In this document: piece by piece, positions 6,312 to 11,559 of the stretch
How positions within the stretch are numbered: position 1 is the first letter of the stretch
How the letters are laid out: each line of letters begins with the position of its first letter
Assembly (NCBI GenBank): GCA_964585325.1
Contig: CAZPCT010000040.1
Location: 1-11,559, forward strand
DNA length: 11,559 nt
Origin: CAZPCT01 sp964585325
GTDB lineage: Bacteria; Patescibacteriota; Minisyncoccia; JACQLN01; CAZPCT01
Direction of reading: 5' to 3'
Position numbers and translations under genes: made by a program
The notes under the pieces: model-generated
What the model saw: only the letters and a program-made list of their open reading frames with translations
Database searches by the model: none
What the model was told of the DNA's origin: nothing

Positions 6312-6762
6312 CTTTTTCCTTTTCTGGGGCCACTGTCACCGTCACCTCAGCCTCAATACCGTCGTTAAAGATAATCTTTACGGGGTACTCCCCTGTTTTT
6401 TTAATTGGCTCAGAGATGGTCACCTGCCGCAATGAGATAATGTGTCCTTTCTCCCCCAGCACGTCCGCGATCATCTTAGGAGAAACTTGCGCGTACAGGT
6501 CACCCTGCTCATTTGCTTTGGCGGCAATGGTGATATCCATGCCGTCTAGCTGAGCCGCTTGCTCTTGGGCGTGCGCAAGTTCTTTTTCCGCACGCTTGTC
6601 AACCACTGTGTTGCGCTCTTCAAGCTCCTTTACCGCACCCTCAGTAGCCGGTTCAGCAAGCCCTTTGGGCATCAAATAATTGCGGCCAAACCCATCGGCC
6701 ACCTCCTTGATCTGTCCTCTGCGCCCCAGCTTCGGCACGTCTTGTAATAGTATAACCTTCAT
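6298..6762 (-). CDS. rplI: 50S ribosomal protein L9
   Basis: The N-terminus MKVILLQDVPKLGRRGQIKE followed by VADGFGRNYLMPKGLA is the L9 signature that binds 23S rRNA. A long charged connecting helix (about residues 42-75, EERNTVVDKRAEKELAHAQEQ) and a C-terminal domain follow, ending in a KEKEK tail. At 154 residues it matches the family. It lies 15 bases after the S41 protease gene. AGAGGT sits 3 bases before the ATG, a short-spaced Shine-Dalgarno sequence. Presence of L9 is informative because several CPR groups are reported to lack it. Confidence 0.97.
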   Translation of the reverse strand: MKVILLQDVPKLGRRGQIKEVADGFGRNYLMPKGLAEPATEGAVKELEERNTVVDKRAEKELAHAQEQAAQLDGMDITIAAKANEQGDLYAQVSPKMIADVLGEKGHIISLRQVTISEPIKKTGEYPVKIIFNDGIEAEVTVTVAPEKEKEKSA

Positions 6763-6771
6763 AATACCTCT

Positions 6772-6780
6772 ATTTTATCA
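6772..6780 (-). promoter_or_regulatory. Possible extended -10 box for rplI, merged with the ctpA stop codon
   Basis: On the minus strand the ctpA stop TGA (6780-6778) runs directly into TAAAAT (6777-6772), forming TGn-TAAAAT nine bases before the rplI ATG. It would give rplI its own transcript with a leader of about three bases. Chance is possible; rplI may simply be read through from ctpA. Confidence 0.35.
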
Positions 6781-7995
6781 CAAGCCCCGTACTATCTCTA
6801 TTGCGCGGTCAAGCTGAGGGTCAACGCCTGGTTCCAGCTCTCCCTCCTCAACCTCAACCACCACGTCCGGCTCAAGCCCCTCTTCTGAAATAGACGTGCC
6901 GTTTGGTGTAAGCCACCGGGCAACCGTTACCTTAAGCGCCCCTTTCCGCAAGTTTTCTAGTTCTTGCACTGACCCTTTTCCAAAACTCTTCTCTCCAATA
7001 AGAGGCGTGCCCTTGAGGTCACGCAGCGCGCCAGCCACAATTTCTGATGCTGACGCGGAACCCTCGTTTATAAGCACCGCCATCTTCATGTCTTTAAGCG
7101 CCCCTGAGCCTACAGCACGGTACTCTTCGTCCTCCCGTCCGTTACTGCCAAAATCCTCAATAACAACCACCGCGCCCGGGTCAACAAACCACCCTGTAAT
7201 ACGCTGAGCCGCCTCTAGGAACCCCCCGGGATTGTTCCGCATGTCCAAAATCATGCGGTCTACCCCCGCCTGCTGGACTTCCTGCATGACGCGCGCGAAC
7301 TCTTCCGGGCTACGCGCGGAGAAGCTGAAAAGTCGCACGTGCGCAACCCCATCCCGTTCCTCCCATGAAATAACAGGAACGGAAATAGTCTCCCGCTCAA
7401 TTGAAATATCCGAAAGTTCCCCGTCACGCACCACCGTCAACGTAACCGTTGTCCCCCCTTCACCACGTATGCGCTGCACCGCCGCGTTCAGGCTCATGTC
7501 TTGCGTTGACTCCCCGTCTATTTGGACAATCCTGTCCCCTGCTCTCAGCCCGGCGCGTTGCGCGGGAGAGCCTTCAAGAGGAGAGATGACCGTGAGCGCC
7601 TCGTTCCGCAAACCTATCTCTGCCCCTATTCCTTCAAAGCTGCCGGAGATATCCTCTCTAAAAATACGCTCTTCTTCGGGTGGGAAGAATGTGGTGTACG
7701 GGTCTCCAAGCGCCCGCACCATACCCTCTATGGCGCCAAACACCATTGCCTCTCTGTCTAGGTTGTCATTGTGCACGTACTCTTCTTCTATCACCCGCCA
7801 CGCGTCCCAAAAGAGTGAAAAATCAACATCATCTGGCTGGCCAAGCGTCTGGTTGGTGACCCCTTCTATTAAATACTGGGAAGGGATTTGAGTTTTCCCA
7901 TACGAGTACCCTCCCCAAAATGCCAACACAATCAAAGCCGCCACAGCAAGCAGGGCGGCAGTGTTCGGTTTTAGTTTAAAGTTTCGTTCTGGCAT
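6778..7995 (-). CDS. ctpA: C-terminal processing peptidase, S41 family, with PDZ domain
   Basis: A 405-residue membrane-anchored serine protease that would act outside the cytoplasmic membrane, trimming or degrading envelope proteins. One N-terminal membrane helix (about residues 13-31) is followed by the family's N-terminal segment (LGDPYTTFFPPEE near residue 100). A PDZ domain lies at ~115-195, with SPAQRAGLRAGDRIVQIDG. The S41 catalytic core comes next. The nucleophile is in GSASASE (Ser315, aligned with the Prc/CtpA serine). The lysine base is in FGKGSVQ (Lys340), 25 residues later as in the family. It starts one base inside the stop of thpR (TAATG) with GGAAG just upstream, so the two are probably coupled. 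The gene symbol names the family, not a proven orthologue. Confidence 0.93.
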   Translation of the reverse strand: MPERNFKLKPNTAALLAVAALIVLAFWGGYSYGKTQIPSQYLIEGVTNQTLGQPDDVDFSLFWDAWRVIEEEYVHNDNLDREAMVFGAIEGMVRALGDPYTTFFPPEEERIFREDISGSFEGIGAEIGLRNEALTVISPLEGSPAQRAGLRAGDRIVQIDGESTQDMSLNAAVQRIRGEGGTTVTLTVVRDGELSDISIERETISVPVISWEERDGVAHVRLFSFSARSPEEFARVMQEVQQAGVDRMILDMRNNPGGFLEAAQRITGWFVDPGAVVVIEDFGSNGREDEEYRAVGSGALKDMKMAVLINEGSASASEIVAGALRDLKGTPLIGEKSFGKGSVQELENLRKGALKVTVARWLTPNGTSISEEGLEPDVVVEVEEGELEPGVDPQLDRAIEIVRGL

Positions 7996-8567
7996 TATCT
8001 TCCGTTAGATAACATAAACGAGTGTAACACAAAATACTCTGGCCCACCACGGCGCAATTTTGACTCCATAAGTGCTATCTCAGAAACAGTAAACGAGTAA
8101 TTAATCTGCTCTGAAAGGTCCGGGAGCTCGTCTCCGTGCCACCGTTTAAGATGCAAGGAATTAAACCGGCACAGGGTAATGTGTGAGGGTGGTTTGTAGG
8201 CCGTATAGACCTTAAAAGGCAGGCGCTGAAGCATGTTCAAAGCGTCCTCATAAAGCTGGGTCAACTCTTGGCTCTGTTCAAGTGAGGCCCATATAACCCG
8301 CGGCCTACGCGGATCAGGTCCATACGTTATCTTAGACACACGCAGGGGCAAAGGGTCGGCTTTGTCAAAAACCCCAGCTAAGCCCTCCCTCAACTCTTCT
8401 ACATACTCTTCTTTTACGTCCCCCAAGAAGGCAAATGTCACGTGAAGAATGTTGTTTTTGACCCACCTACAGGGAAAGTCGTACCACCTGCCTTTGAACT
8501 CCTGGAGCTGATTCTTCAGCTCCGCCGGCAGATCAATGGCCAAAAAGAGGCGCTTACTATCACGCAT
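7995..8567 (-). CDS. thpR: RNA 2',3'-cyclic phosphodiesterase / 2'-5' RNA ligase (2H family)
   Basis: The protein is 190 residues from the chosen start MRDSKRLFLAIDLP, which matches the usual ThpR beginning (xRLFxAIxLP). The two HxT motifs of the 2H phosphoesterase superfamily are both intact: HVT at residues 42-44 and HIT at 129-131. The family opens 2',3'-cyclic phosphates and joins tRNA halves in vitro; its cellular role is not settled. An in-frame start 27 bases upstream (8594) is possible, but 8567 is preferred because GGAGAG lies 9 bases before it and the overlap with dedA drops to 8 bases. Confidence 0.9.
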   Translation of the reverse strand: MRDSKRLFLAIDLPAELKNQLQEFKGRWYDFPCRWVKNNILHVTFAFLGDVKEEYVEELREGLAGVFDKADPLPLRVSKITYGPDPRRPRVIWASLEQSQELTQLYEDALNMLQRLPFKVYTAYKPPSHITLCRFNSLHLKRWHGDELPDLSEQINYSFTVSEIALMESKLRRGGPEYFVLHSFMLSNGR

Positions 8568-9246
8568 GCCGTTGAGCTCTCCACCTGGTGACAACCGTCC
8601 ATGCTATCCACACCATAAGCAGAACGAGCATGAAGCGCAGACTTATAATTTCAAACGCCTCGTCTCCAAAATAAAACGCCACAAGCCCCCATGCACTGTC
8701 CCAGAAAAGTAAAGACGGAACAGAGTAGGTCACAAATTTTTTAAACGGCATATGAAGGATGCCAGCGGCAGTTGAGGTAAGGGACGCAAGTCCTGGCTGC
8801 CAGTACGTAAAGAAAATAGCCTTTGCGCCATGGTTCTCAAGCCGGCGCTGAGCATCTTCTAATGATGCGGCAAGTCCAAGCTTGACCCCTAACCGGTACC
8901 ACCCGTACTTGCCTAAAATATAGTTAATGATATATCCCGCCAAAAGCCCCAGAGACCCCAGGATAACCACCCAGATGACACGTTCAATATCTCCACGGGC
9001 AAAGATGACACCCAGCAGTACCACCGTCCCCCCAGGTACGTACCACCCCACCAACATAAGCGCTTCAAGGAACGCCCCCAAGACCACTATGTAAAGCCCG
9101 TAACGAATGAAGATGTCCTCTGTCGCTGTAAGCAGCTCCCCCTCAGACGGCAGATTGAACACCTCCCAGCTCACAAACGCCAAAAGAACAATCGCCAACA
9201 AGATAAGCGGTAAAGCAAGTGCCTTGAGTAACGAATGTGGTTCCAT
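8560..9246 (-). CDS. DedA-family (SNARE-associated/VTT) membrane protein
   Basis: The 228-residue polytopic membrane protein has hydrophobic segments at about residues 8-27, 50-72, 78-105 and 180-215. Its DedA layout includes FLEALMLVGWYVPGG (the conserved E...PG re-entrant region), then GYIINYILGKYGW. The second half-loop is TYWQPGLASLTSTAAG; in well-studied DedA proteins this reads FxRxxPxxR, so both arginines appear to be replaced. DedA proteins support membrane potential, and some move undecaprenyl phosphate or other lipids; the substrate here cannot be told. An open frame extends 25 codons upstream to 9321, but that would run over the tRNA-Lys promoter and gene. The ATG at 9246 sits six bases after an extended -10 box, so it is chosen. 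The gene ends with three different stop codons in a row, all inside the thpR start. Confidence 0.88.
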   Translation of the reverse strand: MEPHSLLKALALPLILLAIVLLAFVSWEVFNLPSEGELLTATEDIFIRYGLYIVVLGAFLEALMLVGWYVPGGTVVLLGVIFARGDIERVIWVVILGSLGLLAGYIINYILGKYGWYRLGVKLGLAASLEDAQRRLENHGAKAIFFTYWQPGLASLTSTAAGILHMPFKKFVTYSVPSLLFWDSAWGLVAFYFGDEAFEIISLRFMLVLLMVWIAWTVVTRWRAQRHA

Positions 9247-9252
9247 ATGTTG

Positions 9253-9261
9253 AGTATAGCA
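9253..9261 (-). promoter_or_regulatory. Extended -10 promoter of dedA; probable leaderless start
   Basis: On the minus strand TGC is followed by TATACT (9258-9253), with exactly six bases before the ATG at 9246. This repeats the geometry seen at the M23 gene and leaves no room for a ribosome binding site. It lies back to back with the tRNA-Lys promoter. Confidence 0.65.
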
Positions 9262-9266
9262 ATTCG

Positions 9267-9295
9267 TTGAAAAAAGGGCTAAGAAACGGTACAAT
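9267..9295 (+). promoter_or_regulatory. Sigma-70-type promoter of tRNA-Lys
   Basis: TTGAAA (9267-9272), a 17-base spacer and TACAAT (9290-9295) place the start near 9302, five bases before the mature tRNA. Five of six bases match consensus in each box. Confidence 0.8.
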
Positions 9296-9306
9296 TGCCA
9301 CGCTAT

Positions 9307-9378
9307 CCGCTCGTAGCTCAATGGTAGAGCAGCGGCCTTTTAAGCCGACGGTTGAAGGTTCGAGTCCTTCCGAGCGGA
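9307..9378 (+). tRNA. tRNA-Lys, anticodon UUU
   Basis: A full cloverleaf can be drawn. Acceptor stem: CCGCTCG (9307-9313) with CGAGCGG (9371-9377). D stem: GCTC (9316-9319) with GAGC (9327-9330). Anticodon arm: GCGGC, loop CTTTTAA, GCCGA (9332-9348). T stem: GAAGG (9354-9358) with CCTTC (9366-9370) around TTCGAGT. Discriminator A is at 9378. Loop positions 34-36 are TTT, giving lysine. The first anticodon-stem pair is a G-A mismatch. The CCA end is not encoded, so it must be added by the CCA enzyme. A T6 run starting at 9380 follows directly. Confidence 0.96.
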
Positions 9379-9409
9379 CTTTTTTGTACTGAGGATATAT
9401 AAATGACTG

Positions 9410-9434
9410 CGGCCCCCGCGGGTAGCGGGGGCCG
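9410..9434. terminator. GC-rich perfect hairpin downstream of the small secreted protein gene
   Basis: CGGCCCCCGC (9410-9419) and GCGGGGGCCG (9425-9434) form a perfect 10-bp stem with a 5-base loop. On the minus strand it lies 16 bases after the stop of the gene ending at 9451 and is followed by an AT-rich stretch but no solid T-run. It probably stops or stabilises that transcript and may also block read-through from tRNA-Lys. Confidence 0.55.
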
Positions 9435-9450
9435 GTGAAGGCGCGGCATG

Positions 9451-9771
9451 TCAGAACAGGACGAGGGTGTCTGGCACAGTGAGTTCTGCCGGAACCCTGG
9501 GAGTGACGTCTGGGAGAGAGTCGCTCTCCCCCGTCTCCTCTGCCTGTTCACGAGGGGACGTACTGTCGGCGGGTGGTTCGGGGGCTGGCACGTACTGCTG
9601 GTACGAACCTACGTCTGCTCCTCTGACCTCCTGGGTCTGAACGGACGTGTCGTCGCGGGCTTCAGCCTCCTTATGAAGGACGCTCAGCCGCAACGGCTCG
9701 GTATCTGCGCAGTTGACTGCCGAAATCCCGAAGCACACCACGGCGAGCCAAACAGTCATGGTTCGTCGCAT
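9451..9771 (-). CDS. Small secreted protein of unknown function
   Basis: The 106-residue protein starts with a signal sequence: MRRTMTVW, then LAVVCFGISAVNC. The segment ending VNC resembles a lipobox but has Asn before the Cys, so ordinary signal-peptide cleavage near NCA is as likely as lipid attachment. The rest is acidic and rich in P, E, D, S and T, probably disordered, with no recognised domain. The start is well supported: AAGGA lies 5 bases before the ATG, the best Shine-Dalgarno sequence in the window. The coding sequence is visibly more GC-rich than its neighbours. It lies between pspC (45 bases upstream) and the GC-rich hairpin. A plus-strand frame covers the same DNA but has neither ribosome binding site nor family-like sequence. 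Confidence 0.65.
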   Translation of the reverse strand: MRRTMTVWLAVVCFGISAVNCADTEPLRLSVLHKEAEARDDTSVQTQEVRGADVGSYQQYVPAPEPPADSTSPREQAEETGESDSLPDVTPRVPAELTVPDTLVLF

Positions 9772-9809
9772 GCGCTTCCTTTCGCTGTAGCCACAGGGGA
9801 ACTATCTCA

Positions 9810-9818
9810 AGTGTATCA
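9810..9818 (-). promoter_or_regulatory. Possible extended -10 box for the small secreted protein, merged with the pspC stop
   Basis: The pspC stop TGA (9818-9816) runs into TACACT (9815-9810) on the minus strand, giving TGn-TACACT. Transcription would start near 9803, with a ~31-base leader that includes the Shine-Dalgarno sequence. Confidence 0.35.
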
Positions 9819-10073
9819 CACAATCTTCGTGTATTCTCCGTTGTCGCTTTCTGAAGAGCTCTTGTGTGGTGATCTGCCGCCCTGTTTTTTCGGCATAATA
9901 AACGCTGCCAAGATGTAGAGAATGACGCCCGGGAAAATACCCGAAAAAATGACTATCAGCAGCCACGCAAGGCGGAGGAGTGTTGAGTCAACATCAAAAT
10001 GTTCCCCCAGCCCGCCAATAACACCGGCAAGCACCTTGTCTGTTTCCGATTTGTACAACTTCTTATGCGCCAT
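9816..10073 (-). CDS. PspC-domain membrane protein
   Basis: The 85-residue protein consists almost wholly of a PspC domain. KKLYKSETDKVLAGVIGGLGEHF and DVDSTLLRLAW lead into one hydrophobic segment (about residues 35-60) ending in FIMPKK, then a polar tail. In enterobacteria PspC senses envelope stress together with PspA/PspB. In isolated short forms like this one the role is unproven, and no pspA or pspB is seen here. It lies after the MazG-like gene, separated only by a run of 7-base repeats in which its own ATG is embedded. No Shine-Dalgarno sequence is visible. Confidence 0.9.
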   Translation of the reverse strand: MAHKKLYKSETDKVLAGVIGGLGEHFDVDSTLLRLAWLLIVIFSGIFPGVILYILAAFIMPKKQGGRSPHKSSSESDNGEYTKIV

Positions 10074-10106
10074 AATTGAACATTGAAAATTGAGAATTAA
10101 TAATTG
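10072..10106. repeat. Five 7-base tandem units filling the mazG-like/pspC spacer
   Basis: Read on the plus strand the spacer divides exactly into five heptamers such as ATAATTG, AACATTG and AAAATTG, variants of one AT-rich word. It starts inside the pspC start codon and ends on the base before the stop codon of the MazG-like gene. Confidence 0.7.
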
Positions 10107-10433
10107 TTACTCTCCCTCTTTTTCTTTTAGTTGCTGTTCCAAGAATTCCAGATTCACCTCATACTCTTTTTCAAGGTCTATCCCCAGTTCTTGAGACAAG
10201 GCCACAATCATATACAAGCAGTCTGAGAGCTCTTTGGCAATATCCCTGTCCACGTCCTTACCCGCGCCCTTCCGGCGCCGCCGGACAATAAGCTTCATGA
10301 GGTCTCCAATGTCCCCCACCAGCGCTTCCGCGTAATCCGTACTCATCCACGGCTTCTCACCTTGTTTCCTCCGAAGGTTGTCGTAGTCCCGCTTAAGGCG
10401 TTGGGTACGTTCGTTAAGTTGTTTAAAAGTCAT
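10107..10433 (-). CDS. MazG-like (all-alpha NTP pyrophosphatase fold) protein
   Basis: The 108-residue helical protein follows the short single-domain MazG pattern. A first helix has ALVGDIGDLMKLI (Asp41, Asp44), a basic loop RRRRKGAGK follows, then a second helix has KELSDCLYMIVALSQELGID (Glu68, Asp71). Canonical members use EExxE and ExxD to hold magnesium for hydrolysis of NTPs to NMP and pyrophosphate. Here the first motif is G-D-x-x-D, so one acid is lost and two are shortened, while the second motif is intact. Activity may be altered. House-cleaning of abnormal nucleotides is the family role. It lies between dnaJ and pspC with spacers made of short repeats, and no Shine-Dalgarno sequence precedes it. 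Confidence 0.75.
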   Translation of the reverse strand: MTFKQLNERTQRLKRDYDNLRRKQGEKPWMSTDYAEALVGDIGDLMKLIVRRRRKGAGKDVDRDIAKELSDCLYMIVALSQELGIDLEKEYEVNLEFLEQQLKEKEGE

Positions 10434-10434
10434 A

Positions 10435-10476
10435 GTTGTTCGTGTTACGGCAAATGTATAACGTATTACGGATTAC
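10435..10476. repeat. Six 7-base units upstream of the MazG-like gene
   Basis: The plus strand divides into consecutive heptamers resembling GTATTAC (for example GTATAAC then GTATTAC, and GTGTTAC); one unit, GGCAAAT, is strongly diverged. The array begins one base upstream of the ATG (10433) of the MazG-like gene. Confidence 0.55.
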
Positions 10477-10496
10477 TATTGGACATTTCGTCTCCT

Positions 10497-10524
10497 TAAT
10501 ACTAAATACTAGCTCCTAGATACT
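10497..10524. repeat. Four 7-base units next to the dnaJ stop hairpin
   Basis: Four consecutive heptamers with consensus near AAATACT (for example TAATACT then AAATACT) fill 28 bases. They end exactly where the inverted repeat around the dnaJ stop begins. The word differs from those of the two neighbouring arrays but the period is the same. Confidence 0.6.
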
Positions 10525-10545
10525 GACGAACTCTTAGAGTTCGTC
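10525..10545 (-). terminator. Perfect hairpin with the dnaJ stop codon as its loop
   Basis: GACGAACTC (10525-10533) and GAGTTCGTC (10537-10545) are exact inverted copies separated by three bases, which are the dnaJ stop codon TAA on the minus strand. There is no T-run after it, so it may act in mRNA stability or stalling rather than as a full intrinsic terminator. A three-base loop is tight, so the end of the stem may open. Confidence 0.5.
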
Positions 10546-11559
10546 TTTAAGCTCTTCTAGAAGCTGTTTCGCCTTCTTAGACAGCTTCTGTGGGGTCTTT
10601 ACGTGAACGGTAACCACATGGTCGCCCCGCACACCCCGGCCTGTGGGCATTCCCTTTGCATTCAAAGAAATAGTAGTGCCTGACTCGGTGCCCGCCGGAA
10701 TGCTGACTTCTTCCTCTCCTTCTACGGTGCGTACCATAACAGTGCCCCCAAAGACCGCAGTGGGAAATGAAATATCTGCCGTTGAACGGAGGTTGGCTCC
10801 CTCCCGCGTAAGGGTGGGGTGGATTTTGACCGCTACGCGCACAATGAGGTGACCAGGAACGCCTCCGCGCGGGGCCGCCTCTCCTTTGCTGTTTATTTTT
10901 ATAACATTGCCGTCATCAATCCCAGCGGGGATGGGTACCGAAAGTTTTTCTACTTGCCGCACGCGCCCGTCACCGCCACATTCACTGCACGGTGTCTCTG
11001 GGTACTCCCCCTCCCCGTTACATGTCTGACAGGGCCGCACCTGGGAAAAGAGTCCAAAAAAGGTACGGTGAGATTCGTGCGTCTCACCCGAACCACTACA
11101 CGTCTCACATGTTTTCTTTTTTGTCTCCGGCTCAGCACCATCGCCATGACACCGACGGCAGACTACAAATTTACGTATCTCAACCTCCTTCACGGTACCC
11201 CTAAACGCCTCATCAAGGGTGACCTCAAGATCCATAACTATGTCCTTGCCCCGGCGGGCCTTACGGGCGCCCTGGGTCGCGCCAAACACGTCACCAAAAA
11301 GGTCCTCAATATTCACCCCTCCCCCAAACCCAGCGCCCCCAGTAGAAAAGTTGCGTAAAATGTCCTCAAAAGAGCCAAAGTCCTGGCCCCCAAACCCAGC
11401 TCCGTCAAACGTGCTGCCAAACCTGTCATACTGCGCGCGTTTCTGGGGGTCCCCCAGCACCTGATAGGCTTCATTAACCTCTTTAAACCGCTTATCATCA
11501 CCCTCTCCTTTGTCGGGGTGATATTGGTGCGCTAAACGACGGTACGCCTTTTTTACGTC
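10534..11559 (-). CDS. dnaJ: Chaperone protein DnaJ (5' end outside the window)
   Basis: The frame is open to the window edge: 33 codons upstream of the GTG at 11460 encode the J domain (AYRRLAHQYHPDK with His14-Pro15-Asp16 of the visible part). The gene is therefore only missing roughly its first 15-20 codons. The visible 341 residues then show a Gly/Phe-rich linker (~50-95) and a zinc domain with four CxxCxGxG repeats (Cys pairs at 134/137, 151/154, 177/180, 191/194, all intact). Two C-terminal substrate-binding domains follow. It stimulates DnaK ATPase through HPD and hands over unfolded proteins. dnaK and grpE are not in the window. It is first in a minus-strand row with the MazG-like and PspC genes. 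Confidence 0.96.
   Translation of the reverse strand, partial: DVKKAYRRLAHQYHPDKGEGDDKRFKEVNEAYQVLGDPQKRAQYDRFGSTFDGAGFGGQDFGSFEDILRNFSTGGAGFGGGVNIEDLFGDVFGATQGARKARRGKDIVMDLEVTLDEAFRGTVKEVEIRKFVVCRRCHGDGAEPETKKKTCETCSGSGETHESHRTFFGLFSQVRPCQTCNGEGEYPETPCSECGGDGRVRQVEKLSVPIPAGIDDGNVIKINSKGEAAPRGGVPGHLIVRVAVKIHPTLTREGANLRSTADISFPTAVFGGTVMVRTVEGEEEVSIPAGTESGTTISLNAKGMPTGRGVRGDHVVTVHVKTPQKLSKKAKQLLEELKDEL

Noticed and set aside
7232..7891. 219-codon plus-strand open frame
   Set aside because: Antisense shadow of the S41 protease gene; Ser/Thr/Pro-rich translation typical of a reversed GC-rich gene.
8568..8594. Nine-codon N-terminal extension of thpR
   Set aside because: The ThpR family begins at the RLFLAIDLP strand; the Shine-Dalgarno-like GGAGAG lies inside this extension, correctly placed for the later start.
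9247..9321. 25-codon N-terminal extension of dedA
   Set aside because: Would cross the tRNA-Lys promoter and 5' end and the dedA -10 box itself; the extension is not hydrophobic in DedA style.
9600..9630. Translation VCSSDL on the plus strand, which resembles read-through of an Illumina adapter
   Set aside because: The underlying bases (TGCTCCTCTGACCTC) do not match the adapter end GCTCTTCCGATCT, so this is chance.
9448..9918. 156-codon plus-strand open frame opposite the small secreted protein and pspC
   Set aside because: It runs over the pspC coding end, lacks a ribosome binding site, and has no domain; the minus strand has a signal sequence and Shine-Dalgarno sequence.
10819..11358. 179-codon plus-strand open frame
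   Set aside because: Antisense shadow of dnaJ, including its zinc-finger repeats.

Overview
The window looks like a piece of a Patescibacteria (Candidate Phyla Radiation) chromosome, most likely a Parcubacteria-type lineage. This is inferred from protein style and gene content: a short glutamyl-tRNA synthetase, a compact S41 protease with a single N-terminal membrane anchor, a membrane-anchored Ada-like zinc motif protein, a PEP-synthase-like protein without the PEP barrel, few Shine-Dalgarno sequences, and tiny spacers. Ribosomal protein L9 is present; some CPR groups (for example Microgenomates) are reported to lack it. TGA is used as a normal stop by several genes, so the TGA=Gly code of Gracilibacteria/Absconditabacteria does not apply. 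No phage, transposase, CRISPR or plasmid genes are visible.

Layout. Positions 1-3743 carry a plus-strand run with overlapping genes: a 5'-truncated ATP-grasp/phosphohistidine dikinase, a second protein with the same phosphohistidine 'swivelling' domain but no ATP-grasp domain, and gltX. A separately promoted, probably leaderless gene for a secreted coiled-coil M23 peptidase follows (3761-5068), ending in strong hairpins. The gap 5069-5546 has no convincing gene. It contains a nested set of complementary segments that folds on paper into a three-way-junction RNA (about 5203-5446).

From 5547 on most genes are on the minus strand: an Ada-like membrane protein, then rplI (L9), ctpA-like S41 protease, thpR-like 2'-5' RNA ligase and a DedA-family membrane protein, the last four a tight cluster transcribed dedA-thpR-ctpA-rplI. 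rpmA (L27) is on the plus strand, divergent from the Ada-like gene and convergent with rplI, sharing a bidirectional terminator. A plus-strand tRNA-Lys(UUU) with a textbook promoter sits divergent to dedA. Beyond it, on the minus strand, are a small secreted protein of unknown function, a PspC-domain protein, a MazG-like protein with a weakened metal site, and dnaJ, cut by the window edge.

The genes serve translation (gltX, rpmA, rplI, tRNA-Lys), envelope maintenance and stress (M23, S41, PspC, DedA) and protein folding (DnaJ). The most unusual things are the paired phosphohistidine-domain proteins, the structured RNA candidate at 5203-5446, repeats of a 7-base period filling spacers at 10072-10106 and 10435-10524, and extended -10 promoters placed directly against start codons. 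All functional assignments come from reading motifs by eye; no searches were run.
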